Assembly: GCA_026770025.1 (NCBI GenBank)
Contig: JAMXDE010000034.1
Coordinates: forward strand, 186,001 to 250,000
Direction: 5' to 3'
Source of the DNA: Craspedostauros australis
Lineage: Eukaryota; Bacillariophyta; Bacillariophyceae; Mastogloiales; Achnanthaceae
Length of the DNA stretch: 64,000 nucleotides
Position numbers and translations under genes: made by a program. The notes below the pieces were generated by a model. The model worked only from the letters and a program-made list of their open reading frames with translations. It was not told the origin of the DNA and did not search any database. This document shows positions 52,439 through 63,848 of this stretch, piece by piece; the stretch's first letter is position 1, and each line of letters starts with the position of its first letter.

Positions 52439-54832
52439 ATGCCGAATGTTACGAACGACCAACTCTTTCATGCTGCCAAGGCCGGTGACTTGTCAGTGTT
52501 GAAGGAGTGGAAGAAGCAGAACAATACGCAGAATGAAGGAGATGGTGTCAACTTCAAAATCTACGATCTTTGGACTCCCCTTCATCTGGCATGCTCCAAT
52601 GGCCACCTGGAGTGTGTGAAGTACCTCATCGAATCATGTGGAGCGAATGTCAACTGCAAAGACAACCATGGTTACACTCCCCTTCATCTGGCATGCTCCA
52701 ACGGCCACCTGGAGTGTGTCAAGTACCTCATCGAATCATGTGAGGCGGACATCAACTGCAAAAGCAACAGAGACAACACTCCCCTTCATCTGGCATGCTC
52801 CAACGGCCACCTGGAGTGTGTCAAGTACCTCATCGAATCATGTGAAGCGAACATCAACTGCAGAGACAACAATGGAAACGCTCCCCTTCATGATGCATGC
52901 TCCAACGACCACCTGGAGTGTGTGAAGTACCTCGTCGAATCATGTGAGGCAGACATCAGCTGCAAAGACCGCAATGGTCGCACTCCCCTTCATTGGGCAT
53001 GCCGCTATGGCCACCTGGAGTGTGTCAAGTACCTCATCGAATCATGTGAGGCGGACATCAACTGCAATAACCACAACCATGGTTGGACTTCTCTTCATGA
53101 GGCATGTTGCAGCGGCCAGCTGGAGTGTGTCAAGTACCTCATCGAATCATGTGAGGCGGACATCAACTGCAAAAACAGCGATGGTTGGACTCCCCTTCAT
53201 TGGGCATGCTACAACGGCCACCTGGAGTGTGTTGCGTACCTCGTTGCATCAGCCAATGCTAATACCGACATTACAAACAAAGACAACAAAACGCCCCTCG
53301 ATATGATCGATGCAACAATTCAAATCAAGATGATAAAACGTCTCGATCATCTGAGTCACCGCAACTCACAACTGCAGGAGAAGAACGAACAACTGAAACA
53401 GCAGTTGGAACGGAAGGAGGAAGAGAAGACACAGAAGGAGCAAGAGAATGAACAACTGAAACAGCAGTTGGAACAGGAGAAGGAAGAGAAGACACAGAAG
53501 GAGGAAGAGAATGAACAACTGAAACAGCAGTTGGAACGAGAGGAGGAAGAGAAGAAACAGAAGGAGGAAGAGAATGAACAGCTGAAACAGCAGAAGGAAG
53601 AAATGCAGCACATGCTCTCGAAAAGTCAACAAGAGAACGAACAACTGAAACGGCAGCTGAAACAACATCTCAAGATCAGCATCGACCAAGATCGTCACGC
53701 TGCTTTTCGTACCGAGGCCATCGCAGACGTTACCTTCCTGTGTGGACAAGGGGACGAACAACAACCAATCAAAGCCAACTCCGGAGTCCTCAGGGTCACT
53801 GTTCCATCCATTCAGACACTGATCAACTCTGGAATCCAACACCAGCACGCGAATGATGGCACCGAAGACGGCGCGGTCCCCATCGAAACAACCATCCCTC
53901 TCCCCAACCTTCAACCAAAACACGTCCGATATGTCCTCCAATGCATCTACACCGGTGAGATATCCTTCGATGATAACACCCCTATCGACACTGACGATGA
54001 TGCCTCTCACCAGCCAACTCCCACCCTCAATGGACAGGACGATCTGCAACAGCTCGTCTTTGTGGCCAATGAGTTCGGCTTTTGGCGACTCAAGCTTGCT
54101 CTTGAAGCAGAATTGACCCACAAGCATCTCACAGAGGACACCATGATAGATGTGTTGATATTTGCCGATCAACACAACTGCTTGGTGTTGAAGGATGCAG
54201 CAATGAGAATGGCAGGTGAACATGAGAATACACTGTTCACTCATCCAGATTTCAAGAAACTATTTCCACACCAGCAACTGATGGGAGACATTCATTTCCT
54301 TTGCAGTGGGGGAGCGGAGAGTGATGGTATTGATGATGAGTACAGTCGCATGTCCATGATGGAGCTGTACAAGGTTGTCAATGAGGATGAGGGTACAGCA
54401 CAAGTGGATTCATACATGGATCAGGTGACATTGGTGGACTTCGTCCGCTCTTTGAATATCAAATCATCCAAAGTGATTGAGATGGATGACGCTGCCACTG
54501 AAGACTTGAACCCAGACCGTGCCACAGCCATGACATTCTTGCCATGGCTGTTGGTTCTGTTGTTGGCACTGCGATTGCCCATGCCCCAAGATCTTCTCTA
54601 CTCCGGAGCAGTCGGTTTGATATCTTCCTTTCTTATGTCGCTGAGCGATGCGCCACATTTGAGATCGCTGTTCGTCACCGCTCGTCATCCATCATTGGCA
54701 TCATCATTGGCATCATCAGCATCATCATCGTCTCTTGCCATGGTCGCCTTCATCGATGCTGGTTGGCGTGCCATACTTTGCGCAGCTGCCACTTGCTTGA
54801 TTACTTCATTGCTTCGTTTCTTTGTCGCGTGA
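52439..54832 (+). CDS. Ankyrin-coiled coil-BTB membrane protein, copy 2, intact (797 aa)
   Basis: The ATG at 52439 (MPNVTNDQLFHAAKAGDLSV) matches copies 1 and 3; the frame is open upstream but that part is the shared leader. There are seven ankyrin repeats at about residues 44-290, each with HLECVKYLIESC and TPLH. A coiled coil at about 304-414 includes three copies of a 21-residue unit (EQLKQQLE ... EEN). The BTB/POZ domain is at about 424-510 (ADVTFLCGQGDEQQPIKANS, VRYVLQCIYTGEISF), followed by a BACK-like helical part (FGFWRLKLALEAELTHKHL, DVLIFADQHNCLVLKDAAMR). Hydrophobic segments at about 700-735 and 765-795 suggest a C-terminal membrane anchor. In other eukaryotes BTB domains bind Cullin-3, so this could be a membrane-tethered substrate adaptor with the ankyrin part as sensor; that is inference. 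It is the only undamaged full copy in the window. Confidence 0.85.
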   Translation: MPNVTNDQLFHAAKAGDLSVLKEWKKQNNTQNEGDGVNFKIYDLWTPLHLACSNGHLECVKYLIESCGANVNCKDNHGYTPLHLACSNGHLECVKYLIESCEADINCKSNRDNTPLHLACSNGHLECVKYLIESCEANINCRDNNGNAPLHDACSNDHLECVKYLVESCEADISCKDRNGRTPLHWACRYGHLECVKYLIESCEADINCNNHNHGWTSLHEACCSGQLECVKYLIESCEADINCKNSDGWTPLHWACYNGHLECVAYLVASANANTDITNKDNKTPLDMIDATIQIKMIKRLDHLSHRNSQLQEKNEQLKQQLERKEEEKTQKEQENEQLKQQLEQEKEEKTQKEEENEQLKQQLEREEEEKKQKEEENEQLKQQKEEMQHMLSKSQQENEQLKRQLKQHLKISIDQDRHAAFRTEAIADVTFLCGQGDEQQPIKANSGVLRVTVPSIQTLINSGIQHQHANDGTEDGAVPIETTIPLPNLQPKHVRYVLQCIYTGEISFDDNTPIDTDDDASHQPTPTLNGQDDLQQLVFVANEFGFWRLKLALEAELTHKHLTEDTMIDVLIFADQHNCLVLKDAAMRMAGEHENTLFTHPDFKKLFPHQQLMGDIHFLCSGGAESDGIDDEYSRMSMMELYKVVNEDEGTAQVDSYMDQVTLVDFVRSLNIKSSKVIEMDDAATEDLNPDRATAMTFLPWLLVLLLALRLPMPQDLLYSGAVGLISSFLMSLSDAPHLRSLFVTARHPSLASSLASSASSSSLAMVAFIDAGWRAILCAAATCLITSLLRFFVA
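53386..53574 (+). repeat. 63-bp coding tandem repeat, three copies
   Basis: Three head-to-tail copies of 63 bp (21 codons, exactly three heptads) encode the Glu/Lys/Gln coiled coil of copy 2. Copy 1 has only one shorter version. Because the unit is a whole number of heptads, copy-number changes lengthen the coil without breaking its register. Confidence 0.85.
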
Positions 54833-55074
54833 CAGACAATGTCTCAGTGTTGGCTGATATCTCCATCAATATAAACACATTCATACCATTTCATCTCTCT
54901 TGCTCTCTTTGTGTTGATGTTGTTTGATGGATCATGGGCGCAAAATCGAAGATTCGTTGGTTTGGATGGTGTCAAGAATTTTTGGCGCGTTTGTTGAGTA
55001 CTCGTCTGTCTGCCATCCGTTGTTCATTCAACCAGTGACGCACACAAACACTCACAACGAACATCACCTCGCTG

Positions 55075-57522
55075 TTGTCTTCGCGCAATGCAACTCTGTT
55101 TGACGATGATGATGGCGATGGCAACCCCTCCAACAGTGCCGTATCCCTTCACAATTGGTACCACCGACGCAAACACCAACACAAACAATCAGACAAGATG
55201 ATGAGTCATCGACATCCAAGAGGAACTGTGGGAAGGCTCGCCAGTTGCTCCGCACCTTGATCCACTCGTCGTACGACTATGAGTATTACTATGGAACCTT
55301 CCATGAGTACGATCTACTCTGGGAGTTGTCACAGCAAAGCGTCCAGCCTTATAGATACTCTGTTCGAACCTTCGTCCAGCCCGTGCGGTCATGTGATCAT
55401 GACGATCGAAGTTGCTGGAAGAGGACGGTGTCAGACTGATAGCAGAGAAACAAACGGAGACCAAGCAACCGCAACAGGCCGACACGAAATCGAAGGCGAG
55501 CAAGCCCACCAGCGTTGCAAAAGAGGCCAAAGCAGCTGCAAAATCAGGTTGTCGTGCCAGTGTCAGCACAGATACACCAAGCAGTGCCAATAGAAGTACA
55601 GCGAAAGATGCGAAAGCTTCAGCTGTGAAACCATCACGTGCGAAGAGTCTGGACATGCTCAACATGCAAGCTCACGAGATGTCATTCAGCTACCTTGATC
55701 CCAGCAAGTTCAACAACAATGAATCCATACAGACGCCAAACACCCCAGGTGGACTCAGCTTCGCCACAGCCCCAGCACTTGGCGCAACCCGCGAACGGAG
55801 CAGTCAAGACAAGACGAAGCTTGCCCAGAGTCGGAGAAGCAGGCCAAGGCCAAGAACGAATTCCAACGGAACGACCAGTAGCGACAAATCGAGGAACAAG
55901 AGTTTGGAATTCTCGAAGGACGGACACCACATGCCAGGCACAACATACACAACAGACACACCAGGCGCGATGAGTACAGCCAGCACCCCGGCTCTACCTC
56001 GAGTTGCAACAACGAAAAAGATACGCAGCAAGAGCCTGGAGTCACTCTCCAATCTGCCAAGTCTCCACGACGATGACAGCGTCGACGTTGCGCCAAGTGC
56101 TGCTGCAACGAGCGATGGGAGAAGCTCCGCGGCCCCTGTCACGCCTGAAGGTCGGAGCGCGGCATCTACACCAGCCCCTTCAGCCCGCACACATGAATAG
56201 AGACAGCAGTCTTGGTCGTTGAACAAGCGCAGGTCGATGTTGGCAAGCATCCTCAAGGTCAAACGATCATCATTACGTGAAGTGGCGTCGATCAATCCTG
56301 CCAAATCGAAGCAGCGACCATCTCTCGAATGTCGACCATCGCAATTTGCCGATCTTGCCTTGACTGAAGCATCCGCAAAGGCACCATCATCGTCGCCATC
56401 ATCATCGCCGTCGCCACCGTCATCATCATCACAGTCCAAATCCAAACTCAATCTTCAACAGTTCGAACGCAACCACGAACATGGAGGTGTCTCGGCCACA
56501 ACCCCAAGCCCCATCCAGTCCTGGAGCCTTGAGTTTGGGAATCGAATTGCAATCGAGCAAGAAGGAACGAGGGGCTCCTTCTCGCAACAGATCTGCATGC
56601 AGTTCGTTGCGCCCAAGCGAAGACCCAAAGCAACGACGTTCATGTGGACGAAGCACGGGTGCTCTGCGCGATGAGATGAAGGAAAGGATCTCCAAGGTGC
56701 TTGGCAATGGGCCCCGACGTCACCACTCCAGCAAAACATGAAGTGTGTCATCACCATTGATATTACCATCGAGATCACCGTCGCCACGGCATTGGCGGAG
56801 AAGCGCACAGCACACCAGTGGCAAGCTGCATTCAACATTGTCAAGATCAAAGAGTGTGGAGCATTCGACATCATTGCGCCATCGTCGTGACGGAGCAATT
56901 CACACTTCCTCCTCTGGAAGAAGCCGCTGCTCGTCATCAGCGTGGAGTCGTCGAAGCCCGTCCGACCGCGGCCGCAGAAGAACTGCGCAAGTATCGATGG
57001 ACTCATCGCCATCATCACGGCGACAAGGAACATCTGGCAGTTCGGATGACGCGAACGCAGCCTCACGTTCACGCGAAGCCAACTCAAATGCGCACTCCAC
57101 CGGTACTGGTTTGCAATGGCGCAAGGGCTCACCTTCCCGAAAGCACGACCGAAGAAGTTCGCAAAGGCCAAATCAACGTGGCCGTAGCCAATTGATACCA
57201 CGTGCCGAAGATCAGCGAAGGAAGTCCTCCCATGAACGATCACCATCGGCGCGACCACGAAGCAGATCAAGAGGATATCGAAATTACAGTGTCGAACAGC
57301 ACAGCAATGAGCGAGATGAGAATGGATGGCATGGCGAACAACAACATGCCAACAAACGTTCATCATCACGCGGGGCCCTTCAATCAAATCGCCGTGGACG
57401 AAGCAGATCGTCAACTCGCGATGCTGTCTACCATGAGAAGCTGTCTGGCACAAAACCACTGCAACTCACATAAAAGAAAGTGGTCAGGAGAAAGAGCGCG
57501 TCTCAGTGCCACCATCCCTTGA
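55075..57522 (+). pseudogene. Ser/Arg-rich protein pseudogene, copy 2
   Basis: Homologue of 47944-50376 with the same order of fragments and the same frame changes in the front part, so the damage there predates the duplication. Its last long frame, 56745-57473, runs through where copy 1 has a stop and shows HERSPSARPRSRSRGYRNYS and KRSSSRGALQSNRRGRSRSS, true RS-type sequence. It has its own TGA near 56739-56741, where copy 1 reads through (SKTRDVSS in copy 1). The two copies thus carry different late lesions. The parent gene was probably an SR-rich protein; its full form is not in this window. Confidence 0.6.
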
Positions 57523-59145
57523 TGAATGGTACCAAAACTCCCACCCCGTGATGCATCACGACACGATGGGATGGAATGAGATGGAGGGGCCGCTCCGTAC
57601 TCGTATCATACTCATAGAGGTATGGTAGATCCACATCCCTGTATGTAATACACCTACGAATAAACTGCACTTCTCTACGTATGTTTGGAACAGTACCGCA
57701 TGCACTATATCTGCTGATGCAATAGAACGCTGTGATGAAGTCACCGGACGTCTCTAGAGATTGAAGGGCTGGACACTGCTCCCACGCTGCCTCCACCTTG
57801 TCTACGACTAGTCTGGTCTGCTCTCTGCGATACATACGCACGCAGGGGTGTTGCCAATGTCATTCACAAGCAGATTGGACATCTGTGGTTCCATCCGCAC
57901 TCCGCCATCAGCATCGTTGTTGGTTCGTTGCGCAGACAATGGACGCATGGCAGCAGCATTATCACAAGCTGTGCGGTTGTCACCATGCCGCCGGATTCAC
58001 ACACAGAGCACTCCACTCCAAGTCACACTGCCAAGCAGATTCAAAGCGACAGTGCCAATGCCAGTCGATCCAAGTTGCTGGAAGAGACGATCTACGAAGA
58101 GCCCATGGCGAACAAGGCAGAGAGAAATGGTGAGAAGCCGTGAGGAGCATGGTTGCTGCACGGTTCCATCGACTGTCCGGTATCACGCTATTGTCCTCAT
58201 CTTTCCATGAGTTGCGCTCCTCCCATTGCGCCAAAACTGCAATCGAGACCCTTGCCAAGTCCGAAGAGGAGCGATCACTCGCGGTTACAGCAACAATTGC
58301 CAGGGCCACCATCCATTCCAATCTTCGAAGCGAGCAGTGCCAGCGTGGCGGAAAGACAAGAACCGACAAGACAGTGCAGTCCAAGCATCCAGAGAGCTTG
58401 ACGAGCAACAGAAGAAACCAACGAATCAACCAACCAACAAGCAACCCCATGCAGAGTGCGAGTACTGTATTGCGGATCATGGTTGACACAGAGTTCCATA
58501 CAGCACAAGAAGCACACGGCCAGCGATCCATGGCCCATGCGCGCACCGTATACCCACATATCCTCCTTTGTGGTGATCCCAACTTCGTTGATGAGACGGA
58601 TGTTCCTGTCGATCACCTCGGTTGAGCATCGATGCTCTGGGAGTCACGAGCCAAGACGGCGGTGCTTCTGCCTGTGGATAGAACGCGCATGGTATTGTAT
58701 GTTGGTGGTCCATGCAGCAGGAACAGTGGAGGCGGCACGGTATCGCTCCGCCTGATGCTTGCCGAACATGCCAACTCATCCCAATACGCAATGTGGTGTT
58801 GGTTGGATGTTGAGGACTCTTGTTGCCTGCGCGGATGGTGATTGTTGCAATGCGGTGGGATGGCAACCAGCCAAATCCAAATGAGATGGGTTGAAACCAA
58901 CCAAGGCAGTCACATTGGTGGCTTCATGGTTGTTCGAGGCATTGGCTCACACCTCAAGTTGGTGCTTGCGATGGCAGGCGGACGGGGGTCAGCGGTCTTG
59001 CAGATGCCACGATGACGCAAGCAAGCGTGGGTCATAGTGCACATGGTGGTGGCGACGATGACAGCTCTCTGTGTTTCCGAAGACTTTTACGTTGTTTGCT
59101 TCGGATTGGTGTTGGGTTGATTGTGGCCAAAAGAGAACTCTCTTG
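57523..59145 (+). other. Remainder of unit 2: shredded open frames
   Basis: Counterpart of 50377-52010, with more substitutions and small indels than the unit's front half. No intact gene. It ends at the left inverted repeat of the 59146 element. Confidence 0.5.
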
Positions 59146-62100
59146 GAGGTTGCGGTATTGTTGGAAATCGCACCGCAGACTTCGGTGCGCACAAAAATCC
59201 GACGTATGCACGACAGACGACCAATGTCTACCCAAAGTAGACACAAAGTTAGACTTCTGAAAACGCAGTCCTGAGTTTGATTGGCACAATAGTGTACATC
59301 ATACTTAGGCACACACTCGGTTGCACTGTTCCAAGTTAAGGTCATACTTCTATCGCATGTTCCTCCACCATAAAATCACCTGAACTGCTTATTGTAGAGT
59401 ATACTTGATGGCAAAGAGCATCAATGGCCTCCTTCTCGTTGCTACATTCACACTTCTTCCAACAATTGACATCGTTGAATGGAATAACAAGCACGCCAGT
59501 CATTGTGAGATGCCTGCTTTAAGGTTGGCTATTCGTCGAAAACAAGTAATCGAGACATCTATGCGATTCATGGTATCGATAGCATTGAAGATGCTTGCAA
59601 TCAGAGTTCTATCTTCGAATGCTGGACATGTAAGGCACCACCCGGATCGGTCAGCATTGATCATGGTATTGAATCTACTATAAATATGGAACAACTTGTG
59701 CTGCATTCGCTCTCTGACATTTGACAAGTGAGCCATTTCGGATGTTTGTCACGGATATTCTCTGCACGTTTTCTCTTTGTTGCCGCGCGGACGAGATACC
59801 AGACTCTCCATACTACATAAATGGAGAAGGGGTGTTGTGACAGAAATGCAATATCCTTGCTGCATGCACCCAGTGATGCATTGTATTCAAAATCACAAGA
59901 TACACGAAGCACAGCGGGTTCCTCTCTATCCCGATACCCCTTTTGTCATGTATAATAGCTGGCTGTGGTCGCAACAGTTCGCGGAAGTCACCGATTCACA
60001 GGCACACTACATGTTCGTAGATTCCCTGTGGCTTCGACATTGTCGATGTGAGATTTCATGATTACACGACCACATGAGAAAGGGCGTCTGAACAGGTCTT
60101 GTTGCTAACACACACCACATCACACATAACACACAATGCAAGCGCACCACGTTGTAGTGCCGAACAAACATGTTCGTCACATAATTTGTTCCTTGCTGAT
60201 GGTCATTATGTGTGGGCATTGATGGTAGCGGAGATACACGCAATGGAAATAAGTGTTGTCACAAGCACCTGTTGTGACCATGACAAATGTCTCGTAGTCG
60301 TACATCTGCGAACAAAATTCCAACTTAGTACGTCAATGTACAGAAAGACAGTCATTCTTCGCCAACACCAGTTCGTACAGCGACCACCACTTCTGTCTGT
60401 TACCATCGAGCCGGTGTCAAGTTCATGCACGTGTTGTGGGATACTGGCTGTCTGCTGCTTCGTGTTTCTTGAACGCGTGGAATGTCAGTGTGCCGCGCCT
60501 TTCCAACACACTGCGTGGGGAAGACGATGTCGTTGCAACATCCGACCAAAGTCGTACCTCCGTCGGATCATGTCATCTCAACAACCAACCTACGTCATCT
60601 GATGTCCGATCAATGTTTGACCAATGTAAGACCAATGTTACCGTAAAGTATGACATTGCGGCGGCAGGGTTTTTCCATGTTTCGAAGGCGCAACTTGCCA
60701 CCCCCCTCTGCGATCACTCAGAATGATTAGTTCGCAACTATACACATAGAATGACCAAAGGAGGTCTCCCCTATCACGTAGTGGCGCTTTTGTTCCCATT
60801 AATATTATAGTTATCTCTACAGGGGGTGTCTAAATTGGTGTGATTAGCCTTACTCCTTGCAAAAATGTCAATTACGTCATTCACATGTCAGACATACATC
60901 ATACCAATGTATGATGTTTGTCAGCTGATTGCATACTGACGTCGGATGTTGATCAGCTTGCTGTGCATGCTGGTCCGACCAACGTCGTACGACGTCGACT
61001 GGACCTCATAGCGACGTGACTGTTTGCCACAACAGCGCACATGTGTCTGTCTAGTGCGGAAACATGCCTGCATACACAACATCAACGAAGCAGCGATGTT
61101 CATCATCCTCGCGGTAGCAAACGAGTTGTCCTTGCGTGACACATGTCCGTTCTGTTGCTCACCAAAGAAGCACAACAGTTAACCATCCACCTCTCGCCAT
61201 CACCGCAGCGGAGGATTCGCCACACACAAGGTTGAACAGAAACTGACATTCTCTTGCGGTTTGACATTCGACGGCAGTCACGGCAAACCAACAGAAGAAA
61301 AAGTGCTTTATCTTTACGACCAAGTAGTTTGCATTGTTTTCTATCAATAGTCATAGGTCAGCAGTGGTGGGCGATCCCTGTTTGCGCACGTCATTTCGGC
61401 GCAGAACGGGGGCAGCTCAGGAAGACCTGAACGACGAATGTGTCAACGAACTGGGCGCTATCATGCCAATACCAGAAAGGGGGATGCGCGCAAGATCTAT
61501 CATCCACAACATCACAAGCAACATCGATTACCAGACAGGTGTATCACCAGGCAACTACATTTGCGGTACGACTGCGAACGACCACGAGCAACACTCCTCT
61601 CTCCAACAATGCTGTACTCTAGACACGATTAATAGTATTCTGGTGAAGCGCAGTCATCTCACGAGACACAGCAATGAACACGACAGCGCGCTGCTGCCTT
61701 TGCAACCACTGTTGTGTGCTTTGCAGTCCTCAGTCGCACAAGATGTTCCACCCACAGGTGTCGTTGTTGCCTGTTTACGTGGGCAACTCCGCTTCCGCAG
61801 GTGATGGCGCCGTGGCGGTCACAGTGACATTCCCCCAACCACTGATGCAATGGCTGTTGTGTGGTTCACTCAAGAATGATACAAGCATTGTGCGGGTACG
61901 GTTTGACTTGACATTTCCTCTGTGTTGTGTCAAGACATTTTTGGTCCGGCAAAACCACGGTCCGATTGCATGACGTTTTGCGTTTCGCTCGATTTGCTTG
62001 CTCGATGGATTGTGGCACAGCATCATTCTACGCAATCATTGGTGCGGTGGCAATGTGCGTTCCTTCAGACATAGTACAGTTGGCCACACAGAGAACTCCT

Positions 62101-62387
62101 ATCAATCGACACATCAGATGATGGCGTTGCTGTTGATGTTGTGGTGGAAATCATGAAACACATCCTACTTTGGTCAGCAGTTCGAAACCAGGAGTCCCGG
62201 CTAAAACTGATATTCATTGAACGGACAAACGAACATGATGTAGGACCAACGTTGGATAACGTGCTATTTCACAATGTCCGATATGCGCACAACTGTTAAC
62301 TAAAGTACGATCAATGTGTATTCAAAATCGGACAATACGGCATAATGTCCGAAATACGGTGCGATATCCCAACAATACCGCAACCTC
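59146..62387. mobile_element. DNA transposon-like element, 3.24 kb, with 19-bp perfect terminal inverted repeats
   Basis: The left end GAGGTTGCGGTATTGTTGG (59146-59164) is the exact reverse complement of the right end (62369-62387). The arms continue imperfectly for about a dozen more bases with ATCGCACCG in both. Flanks are CTTG at 59142-59145 and again at 62388-62391, a possible 4-bp target duplication (a 2-bp TT reading with one more TIR base is equally consistent). Unit 1 shows the empty site GAACTCTGTTGTGGTGCTTC (from 52017), matching the joined flanks. Inside, frames of at most 167 codons were found (60099-60602 and 61334-61804) with no transposase motif, so it is non-autonomous or badly decayed. 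Its base composition is visibly more AT-rich than the flanking units. Confidence 0.85.
60893..60924. repeat. Imperfect hairpin within the 59146 element
   Basis: GACATACATCATAC, loop CAAT, then GTATGATGTTTGTC: a 14-bp stem with one mismatch. Function unknown. Confidence 0.7.
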
Positions 62388-63843
62388 CTTGTGGTCCTTC
62401 TTTCTTGTTGTTGGTCGCACGCATTTTCGTGATGGATGGGAACAGAAAGATCCAAGCCACACGAACCAGACGCGTTTGATGAAGAGAAGGAGACAAACAC
62501 AGGCAAACAAAAGGAGGAGACCATGCGAACAAGACAACAACACTCACCACTCAACCCCATACTCCAGCACATCGACAACAGAAATCGAATTGCCACTCAT
62601 ATTCATCACGCAGTGCATGGTACTCATACTAATACAAGCTGTTGCAGACACACCATCGATATCTCTGCCTCATAGTAGATAGCTCAGACAACACACTTTC
62701 TCGACAGCCAATCCAACGCCAAAAGACCACCAACCATCAACCATCCTCTCAACATGCCGAATGTCACGAATGAACAACTCCTTGGTGCTGCCAAGGCAGG
62801 CGACTTGTCAGTGTTGAAGGAATGGAAGAAGCAGAACAAGACGCAGAATGAAGGAGTTGATGTCAACAAGGTTACAGACGGGGCTGGTTCCACTCCCCTT
62901 CATGAGGCATGCATTGAGGGCCACCTGGAGTGTGTGAAGTACCTCATCGAATCATGTGAGGCAAACATCAACTGCCAAAACAACTTTGGAAACACTCCCC
63001 TTCATCACGCATGCTCCAACGGCAAGCTGGAGTGTGTGAAGTACCTCATCGAATCATGTGAGGGCAACATCAACTGCCAAAGCAACTATGGAAACGCGCT
63101 CCTTCATGATGCATGCTACAATGGCCACCTGGAGACCGAACAACCGAAATGGCAGTTACAACAACATCTCAAGATCAGCATTGGAGAGGACCAGCACAGA
63201 TCCTTCCAAACCGAGAACAGGCCAGACACCATCTTCTTGTGTGGACAAGGAGACGACCAACAGTCAATCAAAGCAAACTCCGAAGTCCTCATGATCAATG
63301 TCCCCTCCGTTGAGACACTGATCGACAAAGGAATCCAACATCAGCACGCGAATGATGACACCGAAGACGACGCGGCCCCAATGCAAGTAACCATCCCTCT
63401 TCTCAACTTTCAACCAAAACACGTCCGATACGTCCTCCAATGCATCTACACAGGCGAGATATCCTTCAACAACAACACTCATGACTACGCTGGCGATGAT
63501 GCCTCTCACCAGCCAACTCCCACCCTCACTGGACAGGATGATCTGCACCAGCTGATCCTTGTGGCCAACGAGTTCGGCTTCTGGCGACTCAAGCTTGTTC
63601 TTGAAGTGGAGTTGGCTCGAAAGCATCTCACAGAGGACACCATGATAGATGTGTTGATATTCGCCAATCAACACAACTGTGTGGTGTTGAAGGATACCGC
63701 AATGAGAATGGCAGCTGAAAGTGAGAAAGATATCTTCACTCATCCAGATTTCGGCAAACTAATTCCACAGCCCCAACTGATGAGGGAGATCCACGTGTTT
63801 TGCAGTGGGAGAGCCGAGAGTGATAGTACTGATGATGAGTACA
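62388..63843 (+). repeat. Tandem unit 3, partial
   Basis: Homologous to the start of units 1 and 2 (leader, ankyrin-BTB gene). Homology stops at 63843, within the codon after DDEY; beyond that an A-rich segment (63842-63875) begins, so the rest of the unit is missing or replaced. Confidence 0.8.
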
Positions 63844-63848
63844 AATAA
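62754..63848 (+). CDS. Ankyrin-BTB protein, copy 3, shortened (364 aa)
   Basis: The ATG at 62754 (MPNVTNEQLLGAAKAGDLSV) is collinear with the other copies. It has two and a half ankyrin repeats (about residues 43-125), then an in-frame deletion that removes the remaining repeats and the coiled coil (HLE joined to TEQPKWQLQQHLKIS). The BTB domain (DTIFLCGQGDDQQSIKANSE, VRYVLQCIYTGEISF) and BACK-like helices (FGFWRLKLVLEVELARKHL) follow. The protein stops with DDEYK where the others go on to DDEYSRMSMMELYK, so the C-terminal membrane region is absent. It differs from copies 1 and 2 more than they do from each other. The frame is fully open, so a soluble BTB protein could be made. Alternatively it is a truncated duplicate on its way to loss. 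Confidence 0.7.
   Translation: MPNVTNEQLLGAAKAGDLSVLKEWKKQNKTQNEGVDVNKVTDGAGSTPLHEACIEGHLECVKYLIESCEANINCQNNFGNTPLHHACSNGKLECVKYLIESCEGNINCQSNYGNALLHDACYNGHLETEQPKWQLQQHLKISIGEDQHRSFQTENRPDTIFLCGQGDDQQSIKANSEVLMINVPSVETLIDKGIQHQHANDDTEDDAAPMQVTIPLLNFQPKHVRYVLQCIYTGEISFNNNTHDYAGDDASHQPTPTLTGQDDLHQLILVANEFGFWRLKLVLEVELARKHLTEDTMIDVLIFANQHNCVVLKDTAMRMAAESEKDIFTHPDFGKLIPQPQLMREIHVFCSGRAESDSTDDEYK

Larger units (their letters stand above)
52011..59145 (+). repeat. Tandem duplication unit 2
   Basis: About 7.1 kb, a direct copy of 44410-52010. It ends where the inverted-repeat element at 59146 begins; unit 3 homology resumes right after that element at 62388. Confidence 0.85.

Noticed and set aside
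53386..53600. CRISPR-like or satellite array
   Set aside because: The direct repeats are coding heptads of a coiled coil with no spacers; the genome is eukaryotic.
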